Source of the DNA: Mantamonas sphyraenae
Taxonomy: Eukaryota > CRuMs > Mantamonadidae
Assembly (NCBI GenBank): GCA_026936335.1
Contig: JAPMXV010000045.1
Span: 1-64,000 of the forward strand
DNA length: 64,000 nt
Direction: 5' to 3'
The notes under the pieces are model-generated. The model searched no databases. It had not been told where the DNA came from and saw nothing but the letters and a program-made list of their open reading frames with translations. The position numbers and the translations under genes are program-made. Below are positions 10,797 through 22,503 of this stretch, in pieces. Numbering within the stretch: position 1 is the stretch's first letter; every line of letters begins with the position of its first letter.

Positions 10797-11414
10797 ATGT
10801 CTGCCGAGGAGACCTACTTTGCAGAAACCCAGGCCGCGACTGCCACTCTCAGCAACCTCCCGCAAGGAGGTCCCGGCCGAAACACAGCCCTCCAGACCGT
10901 CCAGACCTCCATCAACGCTGCCAGCTCTGCTCTCGCCGAAATGCGCCGTGCCAAACATCCAAACCTCGCCATCTACGAGCGCGACATGGCCCGTCTCCAG
11001 CGCCAAGTCCAGCGAGCAGGCCTCACTCATCACGTCGGCCACGTCCACGACGGCCCGGCCAACGAACACAACTCCTCCTCCAGCTCACAATCCTCCTCCC
11101 GCACAAAGAGCATGTACAAACCAAAGGCCCACTCCATTTCTTCCAGCTTCAAGCTTGGCGCAACCTCCCACAGCCTCAACCAGGGCGAGGACATCGCCAT
11201 CCTCTCTGAAATCCACGCCGAGCAGCGTAGCCTCGATGCCATGCGCACCTCAAACTCCCTCCTCGTCTCCACAGACTCACACATCCGCGTCACCGAGCGC
11301 GTCTGCCGCCTTTTGCAGCGCCGCCAAATCACAAGCCTGGTCACCTGGACTGCAGTCGTCCTCATCACCGTCCTCCTCCTCTGGCTGTGTTTCGGACTCT
11401 ACACCGCAAAGTGA
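10797..11414 (+). CDS. Qb-type SNARE (Vti1/membrin-like)
   Basis: A 205-aa single-exon gene starting MSAEETYFAET. It has an N-terminal helical region, a Ser-rich linker (about residues 84-97), a ~60-residue heptad-repeat SNARE-like segment (DIAILSEIHAEQRSLDAM to RVCRLLQRRQ) and a single C-terminal membrane anchor of about 20 hydrophobic residues followed by LYTAK. Size and order match tail-anchored Qb SNAREs of the Vti1, GOS28 and membrin groups, which act in Golgi and endosomal fusion; I cannot separate these groups by eye. It is divergent from the USP47-like gene (135 bp between starts), and its stop lies 4 bp from the convergent mannosidase stop, so the two 3' untranslated regions must overlap. 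Confidence 0.75.
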   Translation: MSAEETYFAETQAATATLSNLPQGGPGRNTALQTVQTSINAASSALAEMRRAKHPNLAIYERDMARLQRQVQRAGLTHHVGHVHDGPANEHNSSSSSQSSSRTKSMYKPKAHSISSSFKLGATSHSLNQGEDIAILSEIHAEQRSLDAMRTSNSLLVSTDSHIRVTERVCRLLQRRQITSLVTWTAVVLITVLLLWLCFGLYTAK

Positions 11415-11418
11415 CTCT

Positions 11419-14400
11419 TCATTTGCCCTTCCTGCTCATCGCGTGCCCGCGTCGGTCCAACTCGTCACCGTCCTCCAGCGCAAACCCGCTCCCACACCCG
11501 TACAAGCGCACAAACACAATCACAATCAACACAAACCCCAGTGCACTCAGTCCCATCACTATCCATAGCTCGTGCGTGCCCATCCCGCTCCTCATCTTCC
11601 CTGCCACCGGATCCCACTGCTCCTTTCCGGCCTCCTCATCCGTGTCTCCAATCCCTCCTTTGCTTGCGCTGTCCCCTTGCCCTCCATCCCCAGTTCCTTG
11701 CTTCCCCTCTGCCGCTGCACGCACCTCCTCCTCCAGTTTCTTGTCCAGATCGTCTGCGCTCGTCGTCCCCGCACCCGCTCCCTGCGCCGCTTCAGCCGCC
11801 CCCCTCTTCTTCTTTGCCTCTTCCTCCAGTCGCGTCGCCTCGTGGCCCTCGTTACGCTCTGCTTGCTTCCTTGTGCGTTCTCGTTGTGCTGCACGCGCAC
11901 GCGCTGCACGCTGAGCTGCCGTCTCGCCGCTCCCGCTTCCTCCGCTTCCTCCGCTTCCTCCCGCCGACCTGGCCCTTGGCATGCTTCCCGTCTCACTCGC
12001 CTTGGCCAGATTCGCACTATTTCCGTTCGCCGGCTCCAGCGTCACGTAGAAGCTGCGGATTTGCGTTGGCCGAAGCACAACACGCCCACCACCCTCTTCC
12101 ATCCCCAGCAAACGCCGAGCACTTCCCGCTGCCTTTTGCAGCGCCGCGTCAGAGATAAACACGCCCTCTTCCTCCGTGTTTTGCGAGTCCAGCCTCACGT
12201 TTGCCGTCTCTCCCGACGGCGAAATCGTAAGCACCTCCTGGTCGTTCGCCCCAAACTGCAGGCGCGCAGCCTTGCGGTCCTCCCATGCGTAGTTCATGCA
12301 CAGCGATCGTTCGCGCACGTGTTTGACACGCAGCTGCCGGAACGCCTTGCCCAGGTCGATTCGCGTTGCGCTCGTGTACTGTTTCAGCGTCTGTTCCTTG
12401 CCCTCCACCACGTGGTTCACACGCAGCATCACATCGTCCGAGTACGCGTCCCTTGCCTTCAGCGACGTCAAGTGCACGTTGCTCGGCCACGCGTTGCTGT
12501 CCACCGGCTCGTAGCTGTGAGCAAACGCCCACTCGCTCTCGCTTCCCACACGGCTGCTCGCATAAAACACAAGCATCCTGTGGTTCAGCATCAGCGACAG
12601 TTGGTGCCGCAGCGCGTCCGAGGTGCTCGGCTCCGTAAACATCAGCCAGTGGAACGTCGTCGACTTTTCCCGGTCCATCATCGCTTCGCCAAGCCCGCGT
12701 CCGTCATCCTTGCTCAGCGACCTGTGGATCATCGTTTCCACGCTTCCCGATTCTGCGCTCGACACGCCTTGTGCTTGGGTCGTCAGCACCGTCAATCTGC
12801 TCTGGCCGTCTTCAATGTACACGCTCGAAATGCTCGGGTAGAAATTGGCCGGCTGCGGCCTTTGCGCACTCGTCTCACGTGCTCGCATCTCCAGGCCATT
12901 GTCTGTGTAGAATCGTGGGCCGTTCTTGATGTCCGTCCGGTACCGCGTCACCATCTCTCGGTTCACCGCCACAGACACGTCGTTGCGCACGTCCAGCACC
13001 CACTCCATGTCCCTCCGCTTCGTGCCCTTTGTGTTGAACACACGCACCGTCTGCCGCGTCGTGCCGCCCACAATCGTCGCCTGCTGCACAAGCGCCCCCC
13101 GCGTGATCACAACCACAGGCGTGCCCTGCTCCACTGCCTGCGCCGCCCCGTGCGGACGGAAAATGTATGCTCCGCTGTCGCTGCTCATGTACTGCATAAA
13201 CTCCTGCTCCAGCCGGTGCTTTTGGCCCTTGCCCTTCAGCGTCACCGCGCTCATCCGCCCGTTCTGTCCGTCAAAGTGCACGGTCATCGCCGCGTTTTCA
13301 ATCGTGATTGCCTGTCCCTGCAGCGCCTCCTCCTTCACTGCGCCTGTCCCACCTCCACCACGCATCCCAGGACCTCCGCCGCCGCCGCCCCCGCTTCTGT
13401 ATCGCGTCACGGTCGCCTTCAGCCCTCCCGTGCCTCCTCGCACAAAGTACGTCTGCAGCGCAAGCGGCTCCAGGTCCGCCTGGAACAGCAGCTGGTACTT
13501 GCTTCCGTCCACGTCTCCTGCATCATTCACCACCGGCAACACCTCGCTTGGCACCTCCTGGCCCGTGCGCGACGTCGTCACAACTGCGCGCGCCTGGTCT
13601 ACGTACATCGACACAAACTGCACCCTACGCATAGCCAGCGGGTTCGACACAATCACAGGCGCCAGTTCCTTGTCGCTGAGCTTCAACGTCGTCGGGTGTT
13701 CGCTCAGCACAGGTTTCGTTTCCTTCGCCATCAGCATCTCTGCGCAGAACCGCGCCGTCTCCTTTGCCTCACGCGTCGCAGACGCCAGTCGGCCCAGGTA
13801 GTCCTCCACCACAAAGCTCTTGCAAGTCCCTGTGATCGCGTCGTGGTGCTGCAGCAGCGCGCTCTCCCGCCGAAGCTTGCGCAGGTTGGTGAACAATGTT
13901 GTCCAGTCCACCATGTCCGGCACCCCCTCCACGCTTTGCGCATACGGTTTCAGCTGCAACTGTGTGTTTGAACGTGCCAGCGTGTGCAGAATCTCTGCAG
14001 CGCGCAGCATGGTGTCGCCTTCACGCGCCATGCGCTTTAGCTTCGGCCGCGACGTGTAGAACCCACTCCAGTAGCTCTGCGCGTTGTCTGCATACGGATA
14101 AAAGTCGCCGTGGAACACAGGAAACGTCGTTTGCTTCTGAGACGCCGCCTGCTGCACTGCATCAAAGTAGTTCGCCACTGTTCCGTACTGCATGTTGATC
14201 CCATGCTCGCTGTGGCTGTTGACATACTCGATCAGCTTGTCCATGTTGCCAAACTGGCCCTCGGCGTTCTTAAATTTAAAGTCGTCTCCAAACGGAACCA
14301 GTAGCGTGTTCGTCCTGTACGCCGCCGCACGGCTGCGCATCTCCTGCACAAACACCGCTGCCCGTGACTGCAGCGACGATCCCTCGTACAGAGGCGGCGC

Positions 14401-15948
14401 TCCTTCCTCCCAGTCGAATCCTTTCGGTGCGCTGTAATGCGTGTGCAGCACGTGCGTAAAGATCTCCGTCCGCTTCTTCAGCGACGGCGACCCGCGCCAG
14501 ATAAACTCCATCCGCCGCTGTGCCTTGAACTCTGCCTTTTTGTAAAACGGAATGCGGTTGATCACCATTGCATCGTAGCCCATCTGCGCAAACAGCGACG
14601 GCGTCAACGCGCTGTGGCCAAAAGGATCTGTGTGCGTCCGCGTGTCAGCCACACTCTCTCTCCCTCTCTCTCTCTCTCTCTGCTTTCCACACTCACCAAT
14701 CTGCCAGCCCACCCGCGGTTTCACTCCCAGTGTTTTTTCCAGGTACGCATGTCCTTGCTCCACCTGCGTGATCACCGCCTCGTGGTGCGCGTTGGCCTCG
14801 TCGTTTTGCACCCACGCCCCATGCACAAATTCCAACTGCCCTCGCTTCACAAGCGTACGCACTCGGTTCTTCTGAAAGTTGCCCAACTGGTCGTACCACA
14901 GCGAAAAGAACGAGCTGCCGTACACATGACCGTGTCAACAGAGGAGCTCCCTTTTCGCCGCACACACCCCCACTCCCGTCTCCCACCTACATTTCGCCCC
15001 AGTTGAACTTCCGCTTCGGGTTCTTGAACAATGCGTCCACCACGTTGTCCAGAATCATCTTGACTTCTCGTTGGAAGTATCCCTGCGCATGGGCGCCGAA
15101 CAAACGTCAGTCCGATCATCGTCATCACCGACCCTCCCGAGTTCCCGCAACCGACCCCTCCCCTTCCTCTACGCATGGCCTTGTCTCACCCCACCATCCC
15201 TGTTCCAGCGCTCCTCTCCATTTCCGCCGCCACATCCTGCTCACCGCGCTCTCCTGTCCTTCCCACACTGCCCACGCTCTCGGGCCGGGGTTTCTGACTC
15301 ACCTCAAACGTCGACAACCACCCTGGATCGCAATGTGAATGCCTGTACAAACGCCCCAGCATCACACAAGCACACACGCACACACACACACGCCCCAACG
15401 CCCGCGTCAGTCTCCCTCTTTCCCCCTACACCGCCTACAAGGCCCCCCGCTCACACACGGCTCGCGCGCACAACATACGCAATGATAAACACGTTCAGCT
15501 TTTGCGGGTCGTAGCTGTATGCAGGCTCTCCTGCAGGCTTGCGGATGCTAGACGTCCCTGTCGCTTGCTGCTTCAGCTTCCGCTGCTGCTGTCGGTCCAC
15601 AATGTACTGTTCAAACCCCTCCGGCACCTCTGACTTTGGTGCTCGCAGCTCTTCCACCTCCTCCTCCTCCTCACGGCTCACCGGTCGCAGTCCGCTCCCG
15701 GGAGGCTGTGCCCGTGGCTGTTCCACATCCTTGTGCATCTGCTTGTGCAGCGACTCCAGCCGATCGCTCTCCTGCAACTGCTCCGACTCGCTTTCCGAGC
15801 TCACATCTTCCCTGTTGACATTCTCGCTCTCTCCGCCCAGCCCATCCACCACAGGCACTTCCACTACCACCGTCATCACAATCACCATTGCCACCAATGT
15901 CCATGCTGCTGCTGTGTTCGACGCGCAGTCTCGTCGCTCTCGCCCCAT
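11419..15948 (-). CDS. MAN2A: Golgi alpha-mannosidase II (GH38) with an added C-terminal membrane segment
   Basis: Class II alpha-mannosidase trimming N-glycans in the Golgi. Exons on the minus strand: 15948-15479, 15342-15303, 15082-14991, 14914-14697, 14627-11419 (1,342 aa). The four introns are 136, 220, 76 and 69 nt; donors are GTATGT, GTGAGT, GTAGGT and GTGAGT. Splicing restores FIIAHSHCDPGW, STFEGYFQREV, GEISFFSLWYDQL and WQIDPFGHS in turn. The zinc-binding HCDPGW motif, the nucleophile Asp in QIDPFGH (~residue 274) and the HHDAITGT motif are present. An N-terminal signal anchor (~residues 12-31) gives type II topology. Unusually, after the catalytic and beta domains there is a charged coiled-coil stretch, then a second hydrophobic segment (LWIVMGLSALGFVLIVIVFV) near the C-terminus. 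Confidence 0.93.
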
Positions 15949-16023
15949 TGCCTCAGTCGCGTCGTTGCCTCGGATCCCGCTGCCTCTCCTCAACCAAGCT
16001 GATTCCACCCAACACCACCTCCC

Positions 16024-16774
16024 ATGACCTCCATCTTCAGGTCCAAGCCTGTCGATCCCAAGGAGCAAGTTCGCGCCTGGAACAAAGACCTCAAGGCCCA
16101 GCAGCGTCAGATCGACCGCAGCATCCGCGAACTCAAGCGGGCCGAGGACAAAGCCATCAAGGCCATCCAGCGCCACGCAAAGACCGGCGACGCAAAGAAT
16201 GTCAAGACTCTCACCAAGGAACTCGTGCGCACACGCAGGGCCGAGGAACGCATGGAGGTTTCCAAGGCAAAGATCAACTCCCTCAGCCTCCAGCTCAACG
16301 AGCAGCTTGGTGCGTTTCGTTGGCCGTGGGAAACACCTCCGCCCACCCCGCTTCTTTGCAGCTTACACCCTCCCCATAGCCACCATTCGCCTTACTGGTG
16401 CCATCCAGCAGAGCACAGAGGTCATGGCCGCCATGAACGACGTCATCAACCTGCGCGAGGTCCGACAAATGGGCATGGGAATGGCCCGCGAGATGGAAAA
16501 GGCCGGCCTCATCCAAGAGATGGTCGAAGATATGTTTGAAGACATTGATGAAGATGAAGAATTCCTCGACGAGGTCGACGAAGAGGTGAACCGCGTCATG
16601 TACGAGGTCACCGAGGGCAAGTTTGGCGAAGCCCCTGAACTCTCTGACGAGCAGCCCGAGAGCCAGCACACAACAACCACAACCATCCAGGTCGTCTCTC
16701 AAGACGATCCTGAGCCTGTTGAAGACGCAAAGGTAGCAGACATGCGCGCACGCCTCGCTGCACTCAACGGGTGA
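16024..16774 (+). CDS. CHMP3: ESCRT-III subunit CHMP3/VPS24
   Basis: Exons 16024-16309 and 16380-16774 give 226 aa. The 70-nt intron (GTGCGT..CATAG) is placed in phase 1 so that the join reads NEQLATIRLTGAIQQSTEVM, which aligns with the CHMP3 family; the earlier TTTGCAG acceptor would break the frame. The basic N-terminal helical hairpin (KPVDPKEQVRAWNKDLK) and acidic C-terminal half (GLIQEMVEDMFEDIDEDEEF) are typical of Snf7-domain proteins. A C-terminal ADMRARLAALNG matches an MIT-interacting motif (MIM1-like). ESCRT-III polymers drive endosomal and other membrane scission from the cytosolic side. It shares a 75-bp divergent spacer with the mannosidase gene and converges on the kleisin gene with a 22-bp gap. 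Confidence 0.93.
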
Positions 16775-16796
16775 CCCTTCCTCCAAGCTTCTCCCC

Positions 16797-18681
16797 CTAC
16801 ACCCCTACACTCACCATCACACGCATCGAAATCGGTCCAAATTCGCCCACTGCACCCTGTGCAGCCTGAGTCACACTCACTTTGCCGCTTCCGGCCAGCA
16901 CCAGCACCTGATAAAACGACTGCGCCGCCGTTCGTCGGCTGCATCCGCTCAACAGCTCCTCCATCACATCCACACGCTGGTCCAGCCCGTACTGCTTGCT
17001 CACAAATTCGTGGAACCGCTGCGTCTGCACATCCACCGTCTCCATCTCACCCACCTCTTCAAAAGACACATCGAAACTCGCATCCAGCCCGGCCATCCCT
17101 CCCAGCAGGCTGCTGTTTGACTGCTGCCCACCGCTGCTCTTGCTTTGCCTCCCGGGAGTGCTCGAAAGGTGCAGCCCCAACTCGTTCGATCGTACCGAAA
17201 CCGGCGTCAGCCGAGCTTGATCAGCCAGGCTCCGGCTCCCTGAGCTCCCGTCTCCGTGTCTGCTTCCAGACACGCCACGAGCACGTTCGATCGAGTCCAA
17301 CTCGATCGAATAGTCAAACCAGTCCTCCATCGCCACGCCCAGATCCACGTCTCCCATCCCAAACGCCCCCAACGACCCACCTCCTGTCGCTGGCGTGCTC
17401 TCCTCCACACGCTGTCGCTTCGTTTCTTTCTTCCCTCGCTTGCTGCTGCCCACCATCAGCTCGTCATCCTCCCGCCCGATCGCTTCCTGCCACCACTCCA
17501 CGTACGGATCGCTCAGCTCCTGCGAAACCGGATCACGCGCCCTCCACGTCTGCATCAACCATGCGTACTCATTGTGCATCTGATCCGCCCCCTTGCTCAC
17601 CTCAATGTCCGAAGTATCTCCCAGCGCCTCTCGGATCGCCTTGGCTGTCAGCTTCGCACGCTCGTCACGCACCGCCACCTCCTGTCTCTTCCTCTTCCTC
17701 TCCTTCCGCAGTTCCCGCTGCCGCTGTCGCTCTTTCTCCTCCTCTTCCTCCCTATCACGTCCACTTGGCCCTCGTCGACCGTCGCCCACCTGACTCGGCG
17801 TCATCGGAGTCAACGGCGTTGTCGACCCGCCCATGTCCACCTCGAATCCGCCAAACGAGTCCAGTCCGTCCAAGCCCAGCCCCATGCCCAGATCCACTCC
17901 CATGCTCAGTCCAAGATCCACCCCCATGTCCAGAGCGCTCAGCTGCAGCCCCGACGCCTGCATGTCCTGGTTCCCATCAAATCCACTTGCATCCTGCGGG
18001 CCAGACGACTCCCCATCATCCCGCATCCTGCCTCCAATCACATGAAACACCTCGTACTCCTTGTCCATCGGATGCATCGGCCCCTCCAGATCCGCCTCCG
18101 ACTCTTGCGACGACTCCCACGCCTCCGATCTCTCCACTCCCGCCCTTCGTTCACGGATCGTGATATGGTCTCGCCTCGCCACACGCCTGTGTGCAGGCAG
18201 GTCGATTGACACCAATGCATTGTTGTGCCGCATGTGCGTCGACGCGCTGCTTACTTCCTGGTCCAGATACTTCACCTTGCGCGAGTAGATCTTCACCAGG
18301 CCGTACATCAGCGTGCCCAGCGTGCTCAACGCATAGCCCTTGTCAGCCACATCCTGCGGCAAGGCACTTTCCGGATCCAGAATGTACCGACTGCCGCATT
18401 GACCACGCTCGTTGTCAGCGATCCAGGCGCAACTCAGTCCCGCGTTCGCCATCCGGACAAACTCACATGCTCTGGTCCACATCAAAGGCCATCACCTCCT
18501 TCTTGCGCACACGCATGTTGCTTGCGTGGCCTGCATACCATACAAGACCCTGCTCTCACGGTGCGCGCCAAACCACGCCTTGTCAGGATCCAAAGTTCCT
18601 GATCAGGATCTGCGACGCCGCCCACCTGCAACCCACCAGTGCGCCGTCTTTGCGCAGAAACACATCCTTGACATAAAACAT
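16797..18681 (-). CDS. RAD21: Cohesin alpha-kleisin (RAD21/SCC1 family)
   Basis: Exons on the minus strand: 18681-18637, 18549-18467, 18390-16797 (573 aa). Intron 1 is 87 nt with a CTGAC branch-like site ~30 nt from the AG. Intron 2 is 76 nt (GTGAGT). Splicing gives MFYVKDVFLRKDGAL then GLVWYAGHASNMRV, matching the kleisin N-terminal domain that binds SMC3, followed by YALSTLGTLMYGLVKIYSRK. The middle is acidic and Ser-rich with no clear separase site that I can certify. The C-terminal winged helix that binds SMC1 is visible as RTAAQSFYQVLVLAGSGKVSVTQ. A REC8-type meiotic paralogue is possible, but the features fit RAD21 equally well. The last codons after RVM coincide with a GTGAGT, so a further small 3' exon cannot be excluded. 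Confidence 0.88.
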
Positions 18682-18775
18682 GACTGTTGCTCTTCTATTT
18701 GGTGTTCAATCAAATGGAATCTACCTCCTGTGGCTGTTGTTGTTGCAACTCGTCCAACTCCATAAATTGGTTCCG

Positions 18776-21539
18776 TCAGCGCTTGCCCGCCGCTGCCGCT
18801 GCGGCAACCAACTCTGCCAACTCCGCCTCGTCCTCTTCATCGTCAATGCCTGCCTTGCGCTTCGACAGGGCAATCAGCTGCCGCAGCCGCTGCGTCTCAA
18901 AGTGTGGCTTTTCACTCGGCACCTTCAGGTTGCCCATACTGTCCTTGTTCGCCGTGATCCACGTCTCCAGCTCCCCAAACGGGTTCAGATCCTGCGGCAA
19001 CAGCGTGGTGTTGTAGTTCAGCAGATACGACGGGTGTGGCGAGTCGTCCGTCGTGTCCAGTGTCCGCGGATGAAAGTACGTTTGCTCCACCTCCACGATG
19101 TTGCCCACCCCAGGAACTGCAGCATGGCACTGGTACACTGCAAACTTGCCCTTTTCCATGTCCACCGTATTAATCACCAGCGTCGCTTCGTGGAAATACG
19201 TCCGGTCCTCGATGCCAAAGTCGCTCAGCTTCGACTCGTCGTGCAGTTCGTGCGACACATTCGAAAGGAACATGGACTGTGCAAACGGCACCGGCATCCC
19301 CAGCGACTCTGCGTACAACAGGTACAACACCAGCTTCAGCTCATACACCGTGTCCTGCGCACTCACAGAGATTTCCATCTGCTTCACCTGTCCGTTCCGC
19401 AGGTACATCTTGGCCAGGATACCCACGTTTCGCTCCCTCCGCTTGTGTGGCAGCTCCCCTTTCACTGCGTGCCTGCACGGAATCTTGCGAGAGTACGAAT
19501 CCATCCCCATGTTTGCCATCGAGCCTGTCTCGCGCACAATGTCGGTCTTCAGCACCCACAGCGTGTCAAAGTGGAAACTGTTCGTGTCAAACACAAACGC
19601 CTCGTCCGAGTTCACCAGCAGGTGTGCGCTGAACCGCTCGGGCATCAGCTCAACCATCTTTGCGTAGTTCGACATGTCTTCAAACAGAGACACCTGGAAC
19701 CGGTGCTCCGGCACGCTAAACATGTGTGCAAACGCCCCCAGGAATGATTCATCACGATGCTCCACATTCATGAACCAGTTGACAAAGTTCCACAGGCATC
19801 CCTCCAGGATGTGCGGCGGAAAGGTTTCCTGCACCATAAACGACTGGATTTCGTCCACCTCAAAGTCCTCCCATCCCAGCGCCAGGTTGCTCTTTGCCGG
19901 CAGTGGCCCTGCATGGTTGGTTTTGTGTGTAATGAACGCCGAGTATCGGTCGTCAATCAGGTTGATGTGGATCTTGCGGAATCCTTTCGCCAGCAGAAGG
20001 TTCAACAGGATAAAGTCTTCCAGCAGCAGGCCACTGCCCACGCTTGTGTACACCAGGTACTCGTCCCGGTCACAGTGCTCCACCGTGCGCAACAGCCGCT
20101 CCTCAAAGTGTCCCCACACCAGCGGGTGCGCAAGTCGGTTGTAGAAATCGCCCTCTGCCCGCTGCTCCGCAAGCAACCCCAGCGGCCGGAAGAGCTCCTG
20201 GCACAGCAACTGGTAATACACAAACGGATAGCACGACACCGTCGGCTCATGCTCCATCAAGATCTCCACCGCACGCAGCAGCTCCTCCGGAAGCGCGAAA
20301 AACTCGGCGTCTACGCGCAGCCCAACAACCTGCTTCTCCACCTCGTACTCCCGCGCAGGCAGCTGCCACAGGTACTTGTGTGCATCGTCCCTGTTTCGAG
20401 GACGGTACTTGTCCAGCCTCCGCGCACGCCCGCTCGTCACGTCCAAATCTGGGTACGGATTCACCTCCCGCTCCAGCTCGCGCACCTGCTCCACTGTCAG
20501 CTCCAGATGGCTGTAGATGTGTTCCTCAAACAGCTCTCCCTCCACCACTGTCCTGCACAGCTTGCACATCTGCGGCCCCTGCAGCGACCCCAACGCTGCA
20601 GAGCTTCCTCTGCCGCTCCCGCTCCAAGAATCTTCGTCGTCGCCGCCGCCGCTGCTGCTGCTGCTGCTGCTGCTGCTCTTCTTGCCAGGGTTCAACACCT
20701 GACCCGACCCTGTCGCCGCCATCTCCAGCAACCTCTCATCCAGAAGCACCCTGCGTGTGCCTCCATCGTCCTCGTCACTGCTCAGCCAGCGCTTGCAGGG
20801 AAAACGCTGCGTGCGCACTTTCTTCTCCCCCTCGTACGTGTCCATCTCGATATGGTCCAGCAGCCACGACGGCGTCAACCCACTGTTGTCGTGTTCCACC
20901 GTCACGCTCACCACTTCCGGCAAACCCCTTTCGTGCACCACCACGCTGCGTTCGTCCAACCCGCCTCGTTGAAACTCCTCGCGGAACAGCAACCCCGACT
21001 CGGTGCTCAGCTCAAATCGTTTGCTCACGTCTCCGTTTTCAAACTGAAGCTCGATGCTCACCTGCAAACACACACACGCACACGCACAACACATTCACAA
21101 GCATGCACCCATGATCCGTTCCCGTTCCGCACCTCCTCTGCGTCAGTCCCCTCCCGCCCCCATTTGTCTACGCGCCCCCTTTGCCCACATTCCTTGTCCT
21201 TACCTTTGCGCTTGTTCCTGCAAACGTCTCGTCTCCTGTGGCGATCCTCAGCCTGAACGTTGTATCTCCCTCCTCCTTCACCTTGCTCTTCTTCTTCTTG
21301 CGTGAAATGCGCGACTCCTCCTCCCCCTTCTCCGCCTCCCCTTCCTTTACGTCCTCGTCCTCGTCTTCTTCGTCCTCCTCTTCCTCCTCCTCGTCTTCTT
21401 CTTCGTCCTCTCCTTCCTCTCCTTCCTCCCATTCCTCACCCTCTTCTCCCTGATCGTCGCCGTCTTCCACTACCTCCTCCTCCTCGTTCTCCCCACTCAC
21501 CACCAATTCCTCCTCATGGCTATCCTTTCCCGTACGCAT
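18776..21539 (-). CDS. PLAT-domain protein with acidic N-terminus and an unassigned C-terminal half
   Basis: Exons 21539-21204 and 21061-18776 give 873 aa. The 142-nt intron (GTAAGG..TTTGCAG) interrupts a PLAT/LH2 beta-sandwich domain; joining gives TTFRLRIATGDETFAGTSAK then VSIELQFENGD. The later PLAT hallmarks are LLDHIEMDTYEGEK and QRFPCKRWLS. PLAT domains bind lipids or partner proteins. Before it lies an ~80-residue Glu/Asp-rich stretch. After it come a poly-Ser tract (20640-20683), a CKLC..H..H putative zinc site near 20510-20570, and a ~450-residue globular region I do not recognise, with a Rossmann-like VYTSVGSGLLLEDFILLNLL segment. A Ser/Glu/Ala/Lys-rich tail ends the protein. It is 94 bp upstream of the kleisin gene on the same strand. 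Confidence 0.75.
20640..20683. repeat. GCC/GCTGCT triplet tract in the PLAT-domain gene
   Basis: On the gene's strand this reads as AGC/GGC triplets coding poly-Ser then Gly-Gly. It lies just after the PLAT domain and marks a linker of likely variable length. Confidence 0.9.
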
Positions 21540-21658
21540 CTCTCTCTCTTCTCTTCTCTTCTCTTCTCGTACGCAATCCGGCGCACACACACAACTCGTT
21601 GGTCGCCCGGTCGCGCCCAACAAACTGTGTGTGCGTGAGTCGAGTGATCAAACACAGC

Positions 21659-22420
21659 ATGGGCAAGAAGGACAAAAAGGACACAACAGAGACGAAAGAA
21701 GAGAAGGAGGAGAGAAAGAGGAGGAAGAAGGAGAAGAAGGAGAAGAAGGAGAAGAAGGAGAAGAAGGAGAAGAAGGAGAAGAAAGAGAAGAAAGAGAAGA
21801 AGGAGAAGAAGAGGAAGAGAGAGGAGCATGAAGAAGCCAAGGACGAGACGGCTGAATTGGATGTAAAGAGAGGGAGGGTTGAGGAGACGGAGGGTGGACC
21901 GGCGGTCAACGAGACAAACCCAAAGGACAAGAAGAACAAGAAGAGCAAGAAGAGCAAGAAGAGCAAGAAGGAGCAGACCGACATGGCAGAGGGCAACGCG
22001 GATGACAGCACAAAGAGCAAAAAGGACAAGCGTAGCAAGAAGAGCCACAAAAAGAGCAAGGAGGTGGAGGAGAGCGAAAGCGAGGGCGAAAACGATGCCA
22101 AAGAGGAGCAGCAACCGCAGGAACAGGGTCAAGGATGGAACAATTGGGGAGCAGCAAGCTTTGGCGGCAATTCGGCGACCAAGAGTAAGTTTATGAGGCT
22201 GATGGGCGCAGGGAAATCCAAGGCCAAGGGTCAAGCAAGCGGAGGCATGGGCCAGGGTAGTGCAGGAGCAGGCAGCAAGACGTCCAAGTTCCAACAGATG
22301 AGTGCCACCAACGACAAGGTCGCGCAACGCATGCATGCAGAGATGGAAGCGCAGTTTGAACTCGGGTTGCAAATGCAAGCGTCTCGCCACCATCGAGGAG
22401 GGCGTGGAGGCCTTGGATGA
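21659..22420 (+). CDS. Lys/Glu-rich nuclear-type protein with SMAP domain (KNOP1-like)
   Basis: A 253-aa single-exon gene starting MGKKDKKDTTE. A run of KEK triplets (21722-21815) and several K-rich blocks suggest nucleolar localisation. The C-terminal ~110 residues (WNNWGAASFGGNSATKSKF, then MRLMGAGK, ending FELGLQMQASRHHRGGRGGLG) match the small-acidic-protein (SMAP) domain seen at the C-terminus of KNOP1 and the small acidic protein. Its molecular role is poorly known. It is divergent from the PLAT gene across 119 bp that include a TCTCTT simple repeat and convergent with lipin across 83 bp. Confidence 0.75.
   Translation: MGKKDKKDTTETKEEKEERKRRKKEKKEKKEKKEKKEKKEKKEKKEKKEKKRKREEHEEAKDETAELDVKRGRVEETEGGPAVNETNPKDKKNKKSKKSKKSKKEQTDMAEGNADDSTKSKKDKRSKKSHKKSKEVEESESEGENDAKEEQQPQEQGQGWNNWGAASFGGNSATKSKFMRLMGAGKSKAKGQASGGMGQGSAGAGSKTSKFQQMSATNDKVAQRMHAEMEAQFELGLQMQASRHHRGGRGGLG
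21722..21815 (+). repeat. AAGGAGAAG repeat coding KEK
   Basis: A nearly perfect AAG-GAG-AAG tandem array encodes about ten K-E-K units in the SMAP-domain protein. The opposite strand is a long CTTCTC pyrimidine run. Confidence 0.9.
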
Positions 22421-22503
22421 GGCGAGGCAGGGTCCACGCACATCGCAAAGCAGGTTCACAGACAATGGACGTGTGTTTGTTTGCCCGCGACTGCCCTCAA
22501 CAT

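Noticed and set aside
18505-18600. Alternative kleisin reading with AWFGAH in another frame
   Set aside because: It needs introns of about 29 and 34 nt. The 87-nt intron reading gives GLVWYAGHAS, which aligns better with the kleisin N-terminal domain.
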